A stretch of 64,000 bases of DNA from an uncultured Desulfobulbaceae bacterium (lineage in GTDB: Bacteria > Desulfobacterota > Desulfobulbia > Desulfobulbales > BM004): NCBI GenBank assembly GCA_945787325.1, contig CALZHP010000002.1, positions 54,138-118,137 of the forward strand. The letters are read 5' to 3'. Positions 10,156-19,895 of this stretch are shown here, piece by piece. Made by a program: the position numbers and the translations under genes. The notes below the pieces were generated by a model. It saw only the letters and a program-made list of their open reading frames with translations, made no database searches and was not told the DNA's origin. The first letter of the stretch is position 1. Every line of letters begins with the position of its first letter.

Positions 10156-11133
10156 TTACAAAATTTTGTGAAGCTCTTGTAAAACATCATCCATGACTTC
10201 GGAGCTCAAACGATTTTCAACGCGGAATCCCGCAGCATTTCTATGGCCGCCACCGCCAAATTTTAAAGCAACCTGGGCAACATTATATTGTTTTTTAGAG
10301 CGCATACTCACTGAGATAAAGTTGTTGTCTGCCTCTTTTACAAATAATGCAATTTTCACAGAACCTAAAGCACGTGGAAAATTGATTAAATCTTCAGTGT
10401 CCTCATGGGTGGCTCCTGTTGCAGCAAACATTTCTCGTGTTACTTTAATCGTTGCAATCCGATTATCTGCATGGAGGCTGAGTGTTGCAAGCACCTCTTT
10501 CATCAACTGCAGTCGCGGTATTGAGTAATTGTCGAAGAGCTTACCGGCGACTTCAGCCGGCTTAACTCCTCTGGCGACCAGTTCTCCTGCAACCTGAAAA
10601 GTTCTGGCTGAGGTGGAATCATATTTAAAAGATCCAGTGTCAGAGACAATTGCAGTATAAAGGCAAAATGCTGCATCCTCAGAAATATCAACCCCAAGTG
10701 CCTGTGCGAGCTCATAAATCATCTCACCTGTCGATGAGCGTCTTGGCTCAACCCAGCTCTGATCTCCAAACTCTTTATGCCCTTCATGGTGATCGATTAC
10801 CAATACGAGGTGCGTGTCAAGAATCTTTTCCATATTCAGGCCAAGTCGATAACGATCACCGCAGTCTAGAGCAATTGCAGCATCGAAATTGTTTTCGTCC
10901 GGCAGTTGAGTTTCGAGTTTGTCGCACCCTGGCATAAAACTGTAAAGGTGTGATGCTGGCGTTTCACTGTATAAAACAACTTTTTTCCCTAATGACTCAA
11001 GGATCGATCCTAATGCTAACTGCGACCCCAAAGCGTCTCCGTCGGGAAACACGTGGGTAGCCACCAGAATATGATCGGATTTCTGTATAGTCCTTATTAT
11101 GTTTTCAAAGAGCTCAGTCGGCTGTGTCGTCAC
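10156..11133 (-). CDS. nrnA: DHH-family phosphoesterase (NrnA-like nanoRNase)
   Basis: HVFPDGDALGS, ALDCGD, DHHEGHKEFG, GGGGHRNAAGF motifs. Confidence 0.92.
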   Translation of the reverse strand: MTTQPTELFENIIRTIQKSDHILVATHVFPDGDALGSQLALGSILESLGKKVVLYSETPASHLYSFMPGCDKLETQLPDENNFDAAIALDCGDRYRLGLNMEKILDTHLVLVIDHHEGHKEFGDQSWVEPRRSSTGEMIYELAQALGVDISEDAAFCLYTAIVSDTGSFKYDSTSARTFQVAGELVARGVKPAEVAGKLFDNYSIPRLQLMKEVLATLSLHADNRIATIKVTREMFAATGATHEDTEDLINFPRALGSVKIALFVKEADNNFISVSMRSKKQYNVAQVALKFGGGGHRNAAGFRVENRLSSEVMDDVLQELHKIL

Positions 11134-11530
11134 TTCTGATTTCCTTTAATAATCGCTCCATCTCTTCCTGGTGAACCATGGAAAGATCGTGCTGAAACGA
11201 TAGTTCCGGAGTAACACGCAGGCCAAGTACACGGGCAAGATGGCTACGGATAAAACCTTTTGCGCTAGAAAGACCGGAATTTGCCTCCAGCACTTTTTTC
11301 TCTTCGCCGAGAACGCTGAAAAAAACTTTCGCCCTGCGCAGATCTTTTGTCACAATTACTTGAAGAATAGTGACATTTGAAAGCCTAGGATCACGTAACT
11401 TGCTCACCAGCAAGAGAGAAATCTCATTTTTTATCATATCAGCCACACGCTGTGGCCTGTTGTATGAGCTGCGAGAATGCCCTATCGGTGGCAAATCGTT
11501 TTTAGGGTTCCATGACATAACTTTCACCAT
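11114..11530 (-). CDS. rbfA: Ribosome-binding factor A
   Basis: RPQRVADMIKNEISLLL, DPRLSNVTILQVIVTKDLRRAKVFFSVLG. Confidence 0.93.
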   Translation of the reverse strand: MVKVMSWNPKNDLPPIGHSRSSYNRPQRVADMIKNEISLLLVSKLRDPRLSNVTILQVIVTKDLRRAKVFFSVLGEEKKVLEANSGLSSAKGFIRSHLARVLGLRVTPELSFQHDLSMVHQEEMERLLKEIRSDDTAD

Positions 11531-11583
11531 ATAACCGCTTAAACAATTTTCTCAGCTTTCATTTTAGCACGGGGAAGCGAAGT

Positions 11584-14319
11584 TTATAGAACTCCGGCAA
11601 CTTCGTCCATCAAGAAAGACTCTATAGTGTCTCCAACCTTGATGTCGTTAAAGTTTTCAATTCCAATTCCGCACTCGTACCCGCTTTGAACTTCCTTGAC
11701 ATCATCTTTAAAGCGCCTGAGGGACCCGATATCACCGGTATAAACAACTACGCCGTCACGAAGGATGCGTGCCTTGGCATTGCGCTCCACCTTGCCGTCA
11801 ATAATATAGCACCCGGCAATTGTCCCAATTTTAGGTACCTGGAAAGTATCACGAACTTCTGCAGTGCCGATTACCCTTTCAACATATGTGGGCTCCAGCA
11901 TACCTGTCATCGCTTTTTTAATGTCATCAAGAGCATGATAAATTACATCATAGGAGCGGATATCGACCTTTTCTTTTTCAGCAAGCTCCTTAACCTTAAT
12001 GGAAGGCCTAACATTGAAACCGATGATGATAGCCTCAGAAGCAGAAGCGAGAAGAACGTCTGAATCAGTGATTGTGCCAGTCCCTTCGTGCAGGATGCGT
12101 ACTTTGATCGCATCTGTGCTGAGCTGCTCTATAGCCTTGCCAAAAGCTTCAAGTGTCCCTTGCACATCTGATCTAAGAATTATTTTAAGCTCCTTGACTT
12201 CTCCTTCCTGCATCTGCTCAAAGAGTTTGTCCAGAGAAATTTTTGTGATCGACGCCAATTCGGTTTCTCTTGCTTTGAGTTGACGTGATGTGCTGACATT
12301 TTTGGCCATTTTTTCATCTGTTACAACGATGAATTCGTCACCTGCGAGGGGAACACCGGAAAGTCCCTGCACTTCAACTGGCATTGCAGGTCCGGCTTTG
12401 TCAACCTGCTCTCCTTTATCGTTTATAAGCGATCGGACTTTTCCGTGATGCTGTCCGACAACGAAGGGTTCGCCCTGGCTTAATGTGCCTTCCTGAATAA
12501 GAATGGTGGCAACAGCACCACGGCCTTTGTGCAGTTGTGCTTCTACTACTCTTCCACGGGCTTTTCGTTTTGGGTCTGATTTAAGCTCAAGTACTTCTGC
12601 CTGCAGCAGAATGTTGTCCAGTAACTCGTTAATGCCGGTACCCTGCTTGGCTGATGTTTCACAGTATATTGTTTCTCCGCCCCAATCTTCTGGAACCAAG
12701 CCGAGTTCTGCCAGTTCACGTTGCACCCTTGATGGGTCGGAATTAGCTTTGTCAATCTTGTTAACGGCAACTACGATTGGAACACTGGCAGCCTGGGCAT
12801 GATTGATGGCCTCTTTTGTTTGATCCATAACGCCATCGTCTGCGGCAACAACCAATACAACAACATCGGTTACCTTGGCACCACGGGAGCGCATTTCTGT
12901 AAATGCGGCGTGGCCAGGTGTGTCGAGGAATACAACATCGCCAACAGATGATCTGACGTAATAAGCGCCAATGTGCTGCGTTATACCACCGGCTTCGCCA
13001 GTGGCAACATCTGTTTTTCTGATTGCGTCAAGGATAGATGTCTTACCGTGATCAACATGGCCCATTACGGTAACTACCGGAGGTCGTGGAAGAGGTTCTC
13101 CACCAGCCTCCTTTTCCTCGAGTTGCAGAACGTTCAGTTCTTCGGTAGCTCCCTGTTCCACCTCGTATCCAAAATCAGTGGCAACAAGTGTAGCGGTGTC
13201 GATATCAAGAGCCTGGTTGACAGTTGCCATAACGCCGAGACCCATGAGCTTGGCAATAAGCTGATTGGCCCTGACTCCCATACGGTGGGAGAGATCTCCG
13301 ACTGCGATGGTATCATAAACCTTTATTCTTTTTTTGATGGCTTTTGTTTCGGCAGCCACCGGTTCAGCAGCTATCTTTTCTTTTTTCTTGGAGGGCCGAC
13401 GACCACCCCTTGGCATACGATCATCGTCACCAATCTGAACAAATCTCTTGCCTTTACGTTTGGGTCCGGCAGCTTTTCTTCCGCGCTCTCTTCCAACTTC
13501 CTCGTCGCTGAACTGTACGAAACGTTTACCTTTCTTTTTACCTTTACCAGCTTTGGCTGGGGTAGTTGGCACATCTTCTTTAGTTGTGTCTACTTTTACA
13601 GAGACAGATGGGCGTCCTTTTTGCTTAGCCTTTGCAGGCTTGGGTGCTGGTTCTTCAACTGGTATCTGTATCGCAGATTTTTTTATGACTTTGGCAAGCC
13701 CTTTGCGGCGCTGAGGTGCTGCTTTTTTCTTCTTTTCTTTCTCAACTACTTCAGGCTTTTCGGCAACAGCTGGTTCAGTGGTGGCTTCTTCATCAAGTTG
13801 ATCAGCCTCTGTGGTTTCCACAGCAACCTTCTTAGGTTTCAACTCCTTTTCTTCAACTTCAGGAAGTTCTATTGTTTCAGCAAGTTTGTCTGACTTTGTC
13901 TCTTCAGCTTCAACAACCTTCTCAACTGTTTCAGCTTTTGTTTTTGAGACTTTTTTTCTAGCTTTAACTTTCTTTTTTGACGGTTCTTCAGCAGGTTCAA
14001 CGATAGCTTGTTCTTCTTCAACAACAACTTCAGCTGGTTTTTCTTCAGGGGAAGGTGGAGGCGGGGTCTCTGTCTCCTGACGTACGGTTTTTGAACGTCG
14101 GCGAATAACGGTTGTCCTCCCTTTACCGCTTATACGTTTTTCCACAACTTCTGTCTTGGTAGTTCCCAAAACCTTCATGCGGATTTCGTCAGCCACGTCT
14201 TCTTCCAGTGTTGAGCTGTGGCCTTTTATATTGTAGCCCAGGTCAATAAGCTTGTCCGCCAAAGCTTTGCCGGTCAAACCAGCCTCTTTGGCCAATTCAT
14301 AAACTCTGATCCTGCTCAT
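11584..14319 (-). CDS. infB: Translation initiation factor IF-2
   Basis: IF2_N start, Lys/Glu-rich linker, [16 protein letters not shown]-domain, [12 protein letters not shown]. Confidence 0.98.
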   Translation of the reverse strand: MSRIRVYELAKEAGLTGKALADKLIDLGYNIKGHSSTLEEDVADEIRMKVLGTTKTEVVEKRISGKGRTTVIRRRSKTVRQETETPPPPSPEEKPAEVVVEEEQAIVEPAEEPSKKKVKARKKVSKTKAETVEKVVEAEETKSDKLAETIELPEVEEKELKPKKVAVETTEADQLDEEATTEPAVAEKPEVVEKEKKKKAAPQRRKGLAKVIKKSAIQIPVEEPAPKPAKAKQKGRPSVSVKVDTTKEDVPTTPAKAGKGKKKGKRFVQFSDEEVGRERGRKAAGPKRKGKRFVQIGDDDRMPRGGRRPSKKKEKIAAEPVAAETKAIKKRIKVYDTIAVGDLSHRMGVRANQLIAKLMGLGVMATVNQALDIDTATLVATDFGYEVEQGATEELNVLQLEEKEAGGEPLPRPPVVTVMGHVDHGKTSILDAIRKTDVATGEAGGITQHIGAYYVRSSVGDVVFLDTPGHAAFTEMRSRGAKVTDVVVLVVAADDGVMDQTKEAINHAQAASVPIVVAVNKIDKANSDPSRVQRELAELGLVPEDWGGETIYCETSAKQGTGINELLDNILLQAEVLELKSDPKRKARGRVVEAQLHKGRGAVATILIQEGTLSQGEPFVVGQHHGKVRSLINDKGEQVDKAGPAMPVEVQGLSGVPLAGDEFIVVTDEKMAKNVSTSRQLKARETELASITKISLDKLFEQMQEGEVKELKIILRSDVQGTLEAFGKAIEQLSTDAIKVRILHEGTGTITDSDVLLASASEAIIIGFNVRPSIKVKELAEKEKVDIRSYDVIYHALDDIKKAMTGMLEPTYVERVIGTAEVRDTFQVPKIGTIAGCYIIDGKVERNAKARILRDGVVVYTGDIGSLRRFKDDVKEVQSGYECGIGIENFNDIKVGDTIESFLMDEVAGVL

Positions 14320-14585
14320 TCTATACTCCCACTCCTCTTCAACTCGTCATTCCACTCGCAAACTTTTACGTGCAAAGCCTTTGCAAGTTTCTTTCTGTTT
14401 TTTTTGAAACGTTTGAGGCAGTTATCGTTGTCACAGCAATAAATACCACGACCACCTTTTTGTTGTTTTGCGTCATATACTAAGAGACTGCCCAATATTA
14501 TAAACCGTAAGAGATTAATTTTATCTTTCCTGCAATGACATCCGAGACACGTTCTAATATTTACTGCTTTTCTGGCTTTCATCAA
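14316..14585 (-). CDS. YlxR (DUF448) family RNA-binding protein
   Basis: [21 protein letters not shown]...[22 protein letters not shown]. Confidence 0.85.
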   Translation of the reverse strand: MMKARKAVNIRTCLGCHCRKDKINLLRFIILGSLLVYDAKQQKGGRGIYCCDNDNCLKRFKKNRKKLAKALHVKVCEWNDELKRSGSIE

Positions 14586-14637
14586 TGCTATCTGACAATA
14601 ATCTAGCTTTGGTCACAAGCATAATTATGACAGTTGT

Positions 14638-16107
14638 TTACAGTTCCAGAACATTTTTTCGGATCTCGTCGGCAACTTCGGCTTTTACAGAGGAATTATA
14701 TCCCTTAATATCGTATCCTAATTTAATAAGCTTTTCGGCCAGTTCTTTGCTTTTCATCCCGGCTTCCTTGGCCAGGTCGTAAACTTTAACTTTTACATCT
14801 TTAGCAGCACCTTCTTCCTTCGACTCAACTACTTCCATGTTTTCATCATCAGTTGATTCCGATCTTGGTGCATTTTTTAAATATTCACGGGCAGATTCAA
14901 CAAGCTGACTGATAACATCTGGCTCCATATCCAGCAATTCCTGAATCTGCTCTGCAGGTGCCTCAGTAAGGTACTGTGCTGAAGTGATACCGTTGTCATG
15001 GAGGATGTCAGCCTGTTTTTCATCTAAACCAGTAACTGCAAGCAGTGACTTGTATCCATCCTCTTCAAGTTTTGCGTAGCGCTTCTGGCTCTTGACGTCA
15101 ATTTTCCAGCCAAGCAGCTTGGATGCAAGTCTGACATTCTGCCCTTGACGACCAATAGCGAGGGAAAGCTGGTCATCCGGGACAACAACCAACAGAGATT
15201 TTCTGTCTTCATCAACGATAACCATAGATACCTGGGCCGGTGCCATAGCATTTGAGACAAATTTGGCAGGGTCAGGACTCCACGGGACAATGTCAATTCT
15301 TTCCCCCTGAAGTTCCTGGACAACGTTCTGAACACGTGATCCCTTCATCCCGACACAGGCTCCAACAGGATCCACATCTGATTCGCTTGAAGAAACGGCT
15401 ATTTTTGCCCGGAATCCAGGTTCCCTGCTTACCCCAAGAATTTTTACAACCCCTTCGGCTATTTCAGGAACTTCCATGTCAAAAAGTTTTGCCAGGAAAT
15501 CATTGTGGGTTCTGCTCAATACTAGTTGGTGGTCCCTTGTGCTCTGACGGACTTCCAAGAGGTAAGCCCTGATACGGTCTCCTTGACGGTAAGATCTTTT
15601 CGGTATCTGTTCAGAGTGAGGAAGTATAGCATCTGTACGTCCGAGGTTTATTATCATGTTTCCCCGTTCAAATCTCTGTACAATGCCGTTAATTATTTCA
15701 CCTTTACGGTCTTTATACATTTCATAAATAACATCAAGCTCGGCATCCTTCATTTTCTGAATGATAACCTGCTTGGCTGATTGAGCGGCAATTCTTCCCA
15801 ATTCAGCGATGTTTTCCATTTTAGCACCCAGTTCATCATCGATTTTGACTTCCGGGTCGAGAACCAGGGCCTCTTTTAGGGAGACCTCAGTCTGTTCATC
15901 TTCAACCTTGTCTACAACGATACGGAACTGGAAAACTTCAACTTCACCAAGATCATCGTTGTACTGGACTTCGATGTCACGCCTGCTGCCATATCTTTTT
16001 CTTGCAGCAGAGCGTACTGCCTCTTCTATAGCTTCGATAAGCAGGTTTCTTTCAATCCCCTTATCTCTACTGATTTGATCAATGATTCTTTTTAAGTCCG
16101 TAAGCAT
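14638..16107 (-). CDS. nusA: Transcription termination/antitermination factor NusA with C-terminal IF2_N-like domain
   Basis: NusA N-terminal, S1 and KH domains (ACVGMKGSRVQNVVQELQGERIDIVPW; AIGRQGQNVRLASKLLGWKIDV), HhH region, then VKVYDLAKEAGMKSKELAEKLIKLGYDIKGYNSSVKAEVADEIRKNVL. Confidence 0.97.
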   Translation of the reverse strand: MLTDLKRIIDQISRDKGIERNLLIEAIEEAVRSAARKRYGSRRDIEVQYNDDLGEVEVFQFRIVVDKVEDEQTEVSLKEALVLDPEVKIDDELGAKMENIAELGRIAAQSAKQVIIQKMKDAELDVIYEMYKDRKGEIINGIVQRFERGNMIINLGRTDAILPHSEQIPKRSYRQGDRIRAYLLEVRQSTRDHQLVLSRTHNDFLAKLFDMEVPEIAEGVVKILGVSREPGFRAKIAVSSSESDVDPVGACVGMKGSRVQNVVQELQGERIDIVPWSPDPAKFVSNAMAPAQVSMVIVDEDRKSLLVVVPDDQLSLAIGRQGQNVRLASKLLGWKIDVKSQKRYAKLEEDGYKSLLAVTGLDEKQADILHDNGITSAQYLTEAPAEQIQELLDMEPDVISQLVESAREYLKNAPRSESTDDENMEVVESKEEGAAKDVKVKVYDLAKEAGMKSKELAEKLIKLGYDIKGYNSSVKAEVADEIRKNVLEL

Positions 16108-16370
16108 ATTTGATACTCCAGGATATCACTATGTTTCCCAAATTTTAATACTCAATTTCAGATTGCACAGCATACATTCAGCTGACTTTATTAGTTTGTC
16201 CCGGCGGATATATGATGTAGTTACAAAGCAATTTAATTTGCCAATATCCATTCAACTGGATTTGTTTTCTAACATAATCGGAATTAATTTGAGCAAACGG
16301 TCATGATTGCAAATAATGTTTGCCGTATTATTAATACCGTGAATGATTATATGAATTTCTTGAAAAATTA

Positions 16371-16820
16371 TTATAACTCTACTTCCAATCGGGCTTTTTC
16401 TATAATGTCAAAAGGGATTTCAATGACCTCATGCCCGGTTTTCATAAAAACTGTATGATTTTCGTATTTTAAAATTGTACCTGTAAATGCCTGCATATTG
16501 TTAACAGGCAATTTTGTTTTTAATTTAGCCTTGCGCCCTGCAAAGCGAACATAATCTTGTTCCTTATGTAGAGGACGGTCAAGACCAGGTGACGACACTT
16601 CCAGCCGGTATGCATGATCAATAAGATCTTCTACGTCGAGAAGATGGCTAATTTCTCTACTGACTTCGCTGCAGTCATCGAGTGTGACACCACCTCCCTT
16701 GTCTATTATCAGCCTCAGCACCCAGCCGGACCCTTCTCGCCGGTATTGGGTGTCAACCAGCTCAATATCCTGTTCGTCAAGTACCGGCGTTATCAGCAAT
16801 TTAATTTCATCAATCAGCAT
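16371..16820 (-). CDS. rimP: Ribosome maturation factor RimP
   Basis: LDVEDLIDHAYRLEVSSPGLDRPL; start taken at the internal Met (MLIDEIKLL) because a rho-independent terminator lies in the longer ORF N-terminus. Confidence 0.9.
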   Translation of the reverse strand: MLIDEIKLLITPVLDEQDIELVDTQYRREGSGWVLRLIIDKGGGVTLDDCSEVSREISHLLDVEDLIDHAYRLEVSSPGLDRPLHKEQDYVRFAGRKAKLKTKLPVNNMQAFTGTILKYENHTVFMKTGHEVIEIPFDIIEKARLEVEL

Positions 16821-16853
16821 TTGTTGAACGGGTTTGCAAAAAACTTGTTCCCT

Positions 16854-16882
16854 TAAAATAAAAAAAAGCGGGCAAAGCCCAC
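16854..16882 (-). terminator. Rho-independent terminator between tRNA-Gly and rimP
   Basis: Minus strand AGTGGGC-TTT-GCCCGCT followed by TTTTTTATTTT. Confidence 0.8.
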
Positions 16883-17072
16883 TTCCCAATTCCAGTACAG
16901 GCATATTGAAAAAGCGCCCATACCATATCCTGCCTTACTCATAACGGCAAGAAAAATATCTTCCCGACGGGGCGCAACCAAAGTGAATTTAGTTTATCCC
17001 CGTTGTCTTTTCAACGAGTAAGATAAACCTAATTACTACTCAATACAGCAAACTTGTTGCCGAGTTTTAAGT

Positions 17073-17148
17073 TGGAGCGGGCAACGGGGATCGAACCCGC
17101 GACCCCAAGCTTGGGAAGCTTGTACTCTGCCAACTGAGCTACGCCCGC
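17073..17148 (-). tRNA. tRNA-Gly (anticodon CCC), CCA encoded
   Basis: GCGGGCG TA GCTCAGTTGGCAGAGT A CAAGC TTCCCAA GCTTG GGGTC GCGGG TTCGATC CCCGT TGCCCGC T CCA folds as a cloverleaf; loop 34-36 = CCC. Confidence 0.95.
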
Positions 17149-17174
17149 CCTGAGGCTTCACTTGAGAAACGACA

Positions 17175-17202
17175 AATATAACCTAAATTATTGTCTTGTC
17201 AA
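17175..17202 (-). promoter_or_regulatory. Sigma-70-type promoter for tRNA-Gly
   Basis: Minus strand TTGACA - 16 nt - TATATT located 26 nt upstream of the tRNA 5' end. Confidence 0.75.
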
Positions 17203-17373
17203 GAAAGATCAACCTTTCAATTGTAAACTATTGGTTGACAAATTGTAATACTATTGGAGTCTGTTCTTGGCTTTTAGGGTAACTATTTTAAATGAAAGTA
17301 TTGCTGAATTCTACCTTTGAAAATACTAAAAACCAGAGAATAGAATCCTACTGTGTAAAGGTAATTCAATTAA

Positions 17374-17868
17374 CTATGAATTGGATGAAGCTGCATCAAG
17401 AGCCAAGTTAACAGCATCGACGGCATTTTTCGCTATTAGAATGTCGTTTTCAACAGTCATCCCTTTCCGTGAAAGGTTCCACGAATCGAATAGAATAATG
17501 GGGCATCTGCATTTTAAAGCAAGTGCAATTTCAGATAGTGTGCCGTATTCGCCGCCAATGGCAATAGCCGCATTACAACTTTTAACGTTTAAAACATTAC
17601 GTGCTTCACCCATTCCAGTGTATATTGCAATATCCACATAACTGTTAGGAGCGCTTGTTGTCCTGTCGCCTGGAAGTATGCCCACAGTGAGGCCTTTCCC
17701 ACTTTTTGCACCCGCACTTGCCGCCAACATTACGCCTCCCAGTCCACCGGTGAGGACAACGACACCGTGTTCTGCAAGCAGTCGCCCTGTCTCATGAGCA
17801 GCCTGCCACTCTCCAGACCCCTTAGTGACATTTCCACCACCAAAAATGCCGATAACCAACTTTCCCAT
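17374..17868 (-). CDS. TIGR00725/LOG-like Rossmann-fold nucleotide-binding protein
   Basis: MGKLVIGIFGGGNVTKGSGEW...LTGGLGGVMLAASAGAKSGKGLTVGILPG; start at internal Met. Confidence 0.82.
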   Translation of the reverse strand: MGKLVIGIFGGGNVTKGSGEWQAAHETGRLLAEHGVVVLTGGLGGVMLAASAGAKSGKGLTVGILPGDRTTSAPNSYVDIAIYTGMGEARNVLNVKSCNAAIAIGGEYGTLSEIALALKCRCPIILFDSWNLSRKGMTVENDILIAKNAVDAVNLALDAASSNS

Positions 17869-18158
17869 ATCATCATGTCTCCAGAATTTAATTATTGTCA
17901 GTCTTAACAATTTCACACATGATATCTCCTTTGTGAAAAAAATAACTTGTTGTTAGCGTCTTAATGTCTTTGATGAATTTTTTCAAACCCTTCAGAATTC
18001 GAAATAATGATGAAGATCGAGGTGATATGGAAATGACACTTGAGCAAATGGCGTCATTGTGTTAACGAAATATTCTGATTAATGGTTATGTCCAGTTACG
18101 TTAAGCAGAGGATCATTTTTTAAGTTGTTTAAAATAGTTAAGTTCCAGGGAAACTGCG

Positions 18159-19193
18159 ATGTCAATTGATGATATGTCATACAAATCCATGGGGTGGCGA
18201 TTCTTAATAATTGCGGCAGCTTTTGTTGTTGTCGTAGCAGGCATGAAAGCTGCAGAACCCTTGATAGTACCTTTTCTGCTTGCTGCTTTTGTAGCTATTG
18301 TTTGTACGCCTCCTCTTTTCTGGTTGCAGCGAAAAGGGATTCCGCAGGTAATGGCACTTGTCATAGTTGTGATGAGTGTCATGTGCTTGGGCCTTCTTGT
18401 TGTTGCACTGATTGGAACTTCTTTAAAAGATTTCTCTAGTAACCTTCCCTTTTATCAGGAACGTCTTACAGAAAAAACATCCGAACTTGTAGCGTGGGTC
18501 AGCGGTTTTGGAATTAATTTATCTGACAAAAATCTACTTGAATATGTAAACCCCGGCGCCGCAATGGGTTTTGCGTCAACAATGTTCAGCGGCCTGGGAG
18601 GTGTGCTCAGCAACAGCTTCCTGATTATGCTAACAGTAATATTTATTTTATTTGAAGCGTCGAGTTTTCCCGGAAAACTACGAACCGCTCTTGGTGATCC
18701 GGATGCATCTTTGAAAAATTTTGAATTATTTTTAAGCAATGTAAACCAGTATATGGCAATTAAAACCTGGATAAGTCTTTTGACTGGTTTTCTTATAACC
18801 GTATGGTTGTTGATACTTGGTGTTGATTTTCCTTTATTGTGGGGCCTGCTTGCGTTTCTTCTAAATTTTGTTCCCAATATTGGATCCATCATAGCCGCGG
18901 TTCCAGCATTTCTGCTTGCATTTGTCCAGTTGGGAACAGGATCTGCTCTGCTTACGGGACTGGGATATGTTGTTGCCAATGTGGTTGTGGGAAATGTTAT
19001 CGAGCCACGCTTTATGGGGAGAGGCCTTGGATTGTCTACCCTGGTTGTTTTTGTTTCTTTGGTATTCTGGGGCTGGGTGTTGGGTCCTGTGGGCATGTTG
19101 CTCTCAGTTCCATTGACGATGACTGTAAAAATTGCTCTGGACAGCTATGAAGATACGCGGTGGATAGCAATACTGCTTGGTTCAGATTCATAG
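18159..19193 (+). CDS. AI-2E family (PerM/YdiK-like) transporter
   Basis: Polytopic; LLWGLLAFLLNFVPNIGSIIAAVPAFLLAF and GNVIEPRFMGRGLGLSTLVVFVSLVFWGWVLGPVGMLLSVPLT. Confidence 0.93.
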   Translation: MSIDDMSYKSMGWRFLIIAAAFVVVVAGMKAAEPLIVPFLLAAFVAIVCTPPLFWLQRKGIPQVMALVIVVMSVMCLGLLVVALIGTSLKDFSSNLPFYQERLTEKTSELVAWVSGFGINLSDKNLLEYVNPGAAMGFASTMFSGLGGVLSNSFLIMLTVIFILFEASSFPGKLRTALGDPDASLKNFELFLSNVNQYMAIKTWISLLTGFLITVWLLILGVDFPLLWGLLAFLLNFVPNIGSIIAAVPAFLLAFVQLGTGSALLTGLGYVVANVVVGNVIEPRFMGRGLGLSTLVVFVSLVFWGWVLGPVGMLLSVPLTMTVKIALDSYEDTRWIAILLGSDS

Positions 19194-19340
19194 TTTTTTT
19201 TATTATAACAATCAGTTAATTGTCGGTCAGTTTTGTTTTTTTGGCTTTGGAAAAAGTGAGATTAGGGTAACAGGAATGAGTTTCTTGGATGGTTTTGAAG
19301 TTATTTCTGTTTATCACTAAAAAGTTGTAGAAATTTTGTT

Positions 19341-19568
19341 ATGAGAAAGACTACTGAAAAAAATATTGTGTGCTACTGCTTTGGTTATACTGAAGATGAT
19401 ATTTTACATGATGCCATAAAGCATGGCCATTCAACAATTATGGAAAGAATAGCACGAGAAAAAAGTGTCGGAAAATGCAGCTGTATAGAAAAAAACCCGA
19501 AACGGCGATGATGCCTTGGGGATGTTCGCCAGGTGGTGAAAAGAATAAGTAATAGAAAAACGTTTTAG
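19341..19568 (+). CDS. Candidate selenoprotein: CopZ/BFD-like [2Fe-2S]-binding small protein with in-frame TGA (Sec57)
   Basis: MRKTTEKNIVCYCFGYTEDDILHDAIKHGHSTIMERIAREKSVGKCSCIEKNPKRR-U-CLGDVRQVVKRISNRKTF; TGA 19509-19511 aligns with the first Cys of the family NPxGRCCLGDV motif; not in the supplied ORF track. Confidence 0.8.
19525..19540 (+). promoter_or_regulatory. Candidate bacterial SECIS hairpin for the BFD-like selenoprotein
   Basis: TTCGCC-AGGT-GGTGAA 6-bp stem (one GU), loop starts 19 nt after the TGA and has G at loop position 2. Confidence 0.6.
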
Positions 19569-19895
19569 ATTAATGATGAAATATTAGGGCTAGGATGGTG
19601 AAACGGAAAAATCGTGTACTTCTTTTAGATTTGAAAGATTTGTTTTATTGAGATCAAGACAGGCCTTCCATGATCATTTCCTTAATTGTGTCTAACAGTT
19701 TTTTAATAGAGCTATACTGTATAGGCATAATTTATCTGCAACTTGTTTTCTTCAAAAATATTAAACAACTACGAATTGAAAAATAACCTGAATTGTAGTA
19801 TGAACAAGGTTGATTGATACTCATGTTTTTGGGCAATGGAATAATCTAGGTCCACAATTATTAAAATAAAGACGTAAAGTGAGACAAAAAATATC

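Noticed and set aside
12973-13893. 306-aa plus-strand ORF antisense to infB
   Set aside because: Complement of the Lys/Glu-rich IF-2 linker gives an F/S/C/L-rich artefactual protein.
16821-16904. 28-residue N-terminal extension of rimP
   Set aside because: Contains the intrinsic terminator following tRNA-Gly; not RimP-like.
18455-19096. 213-aa minus-strand ORF antisense to the AI-2E transporter
   Set aside because: Shadow ORF of a membrane protein gene; Asn/Pro/Thr/Arg-rich, no domain.
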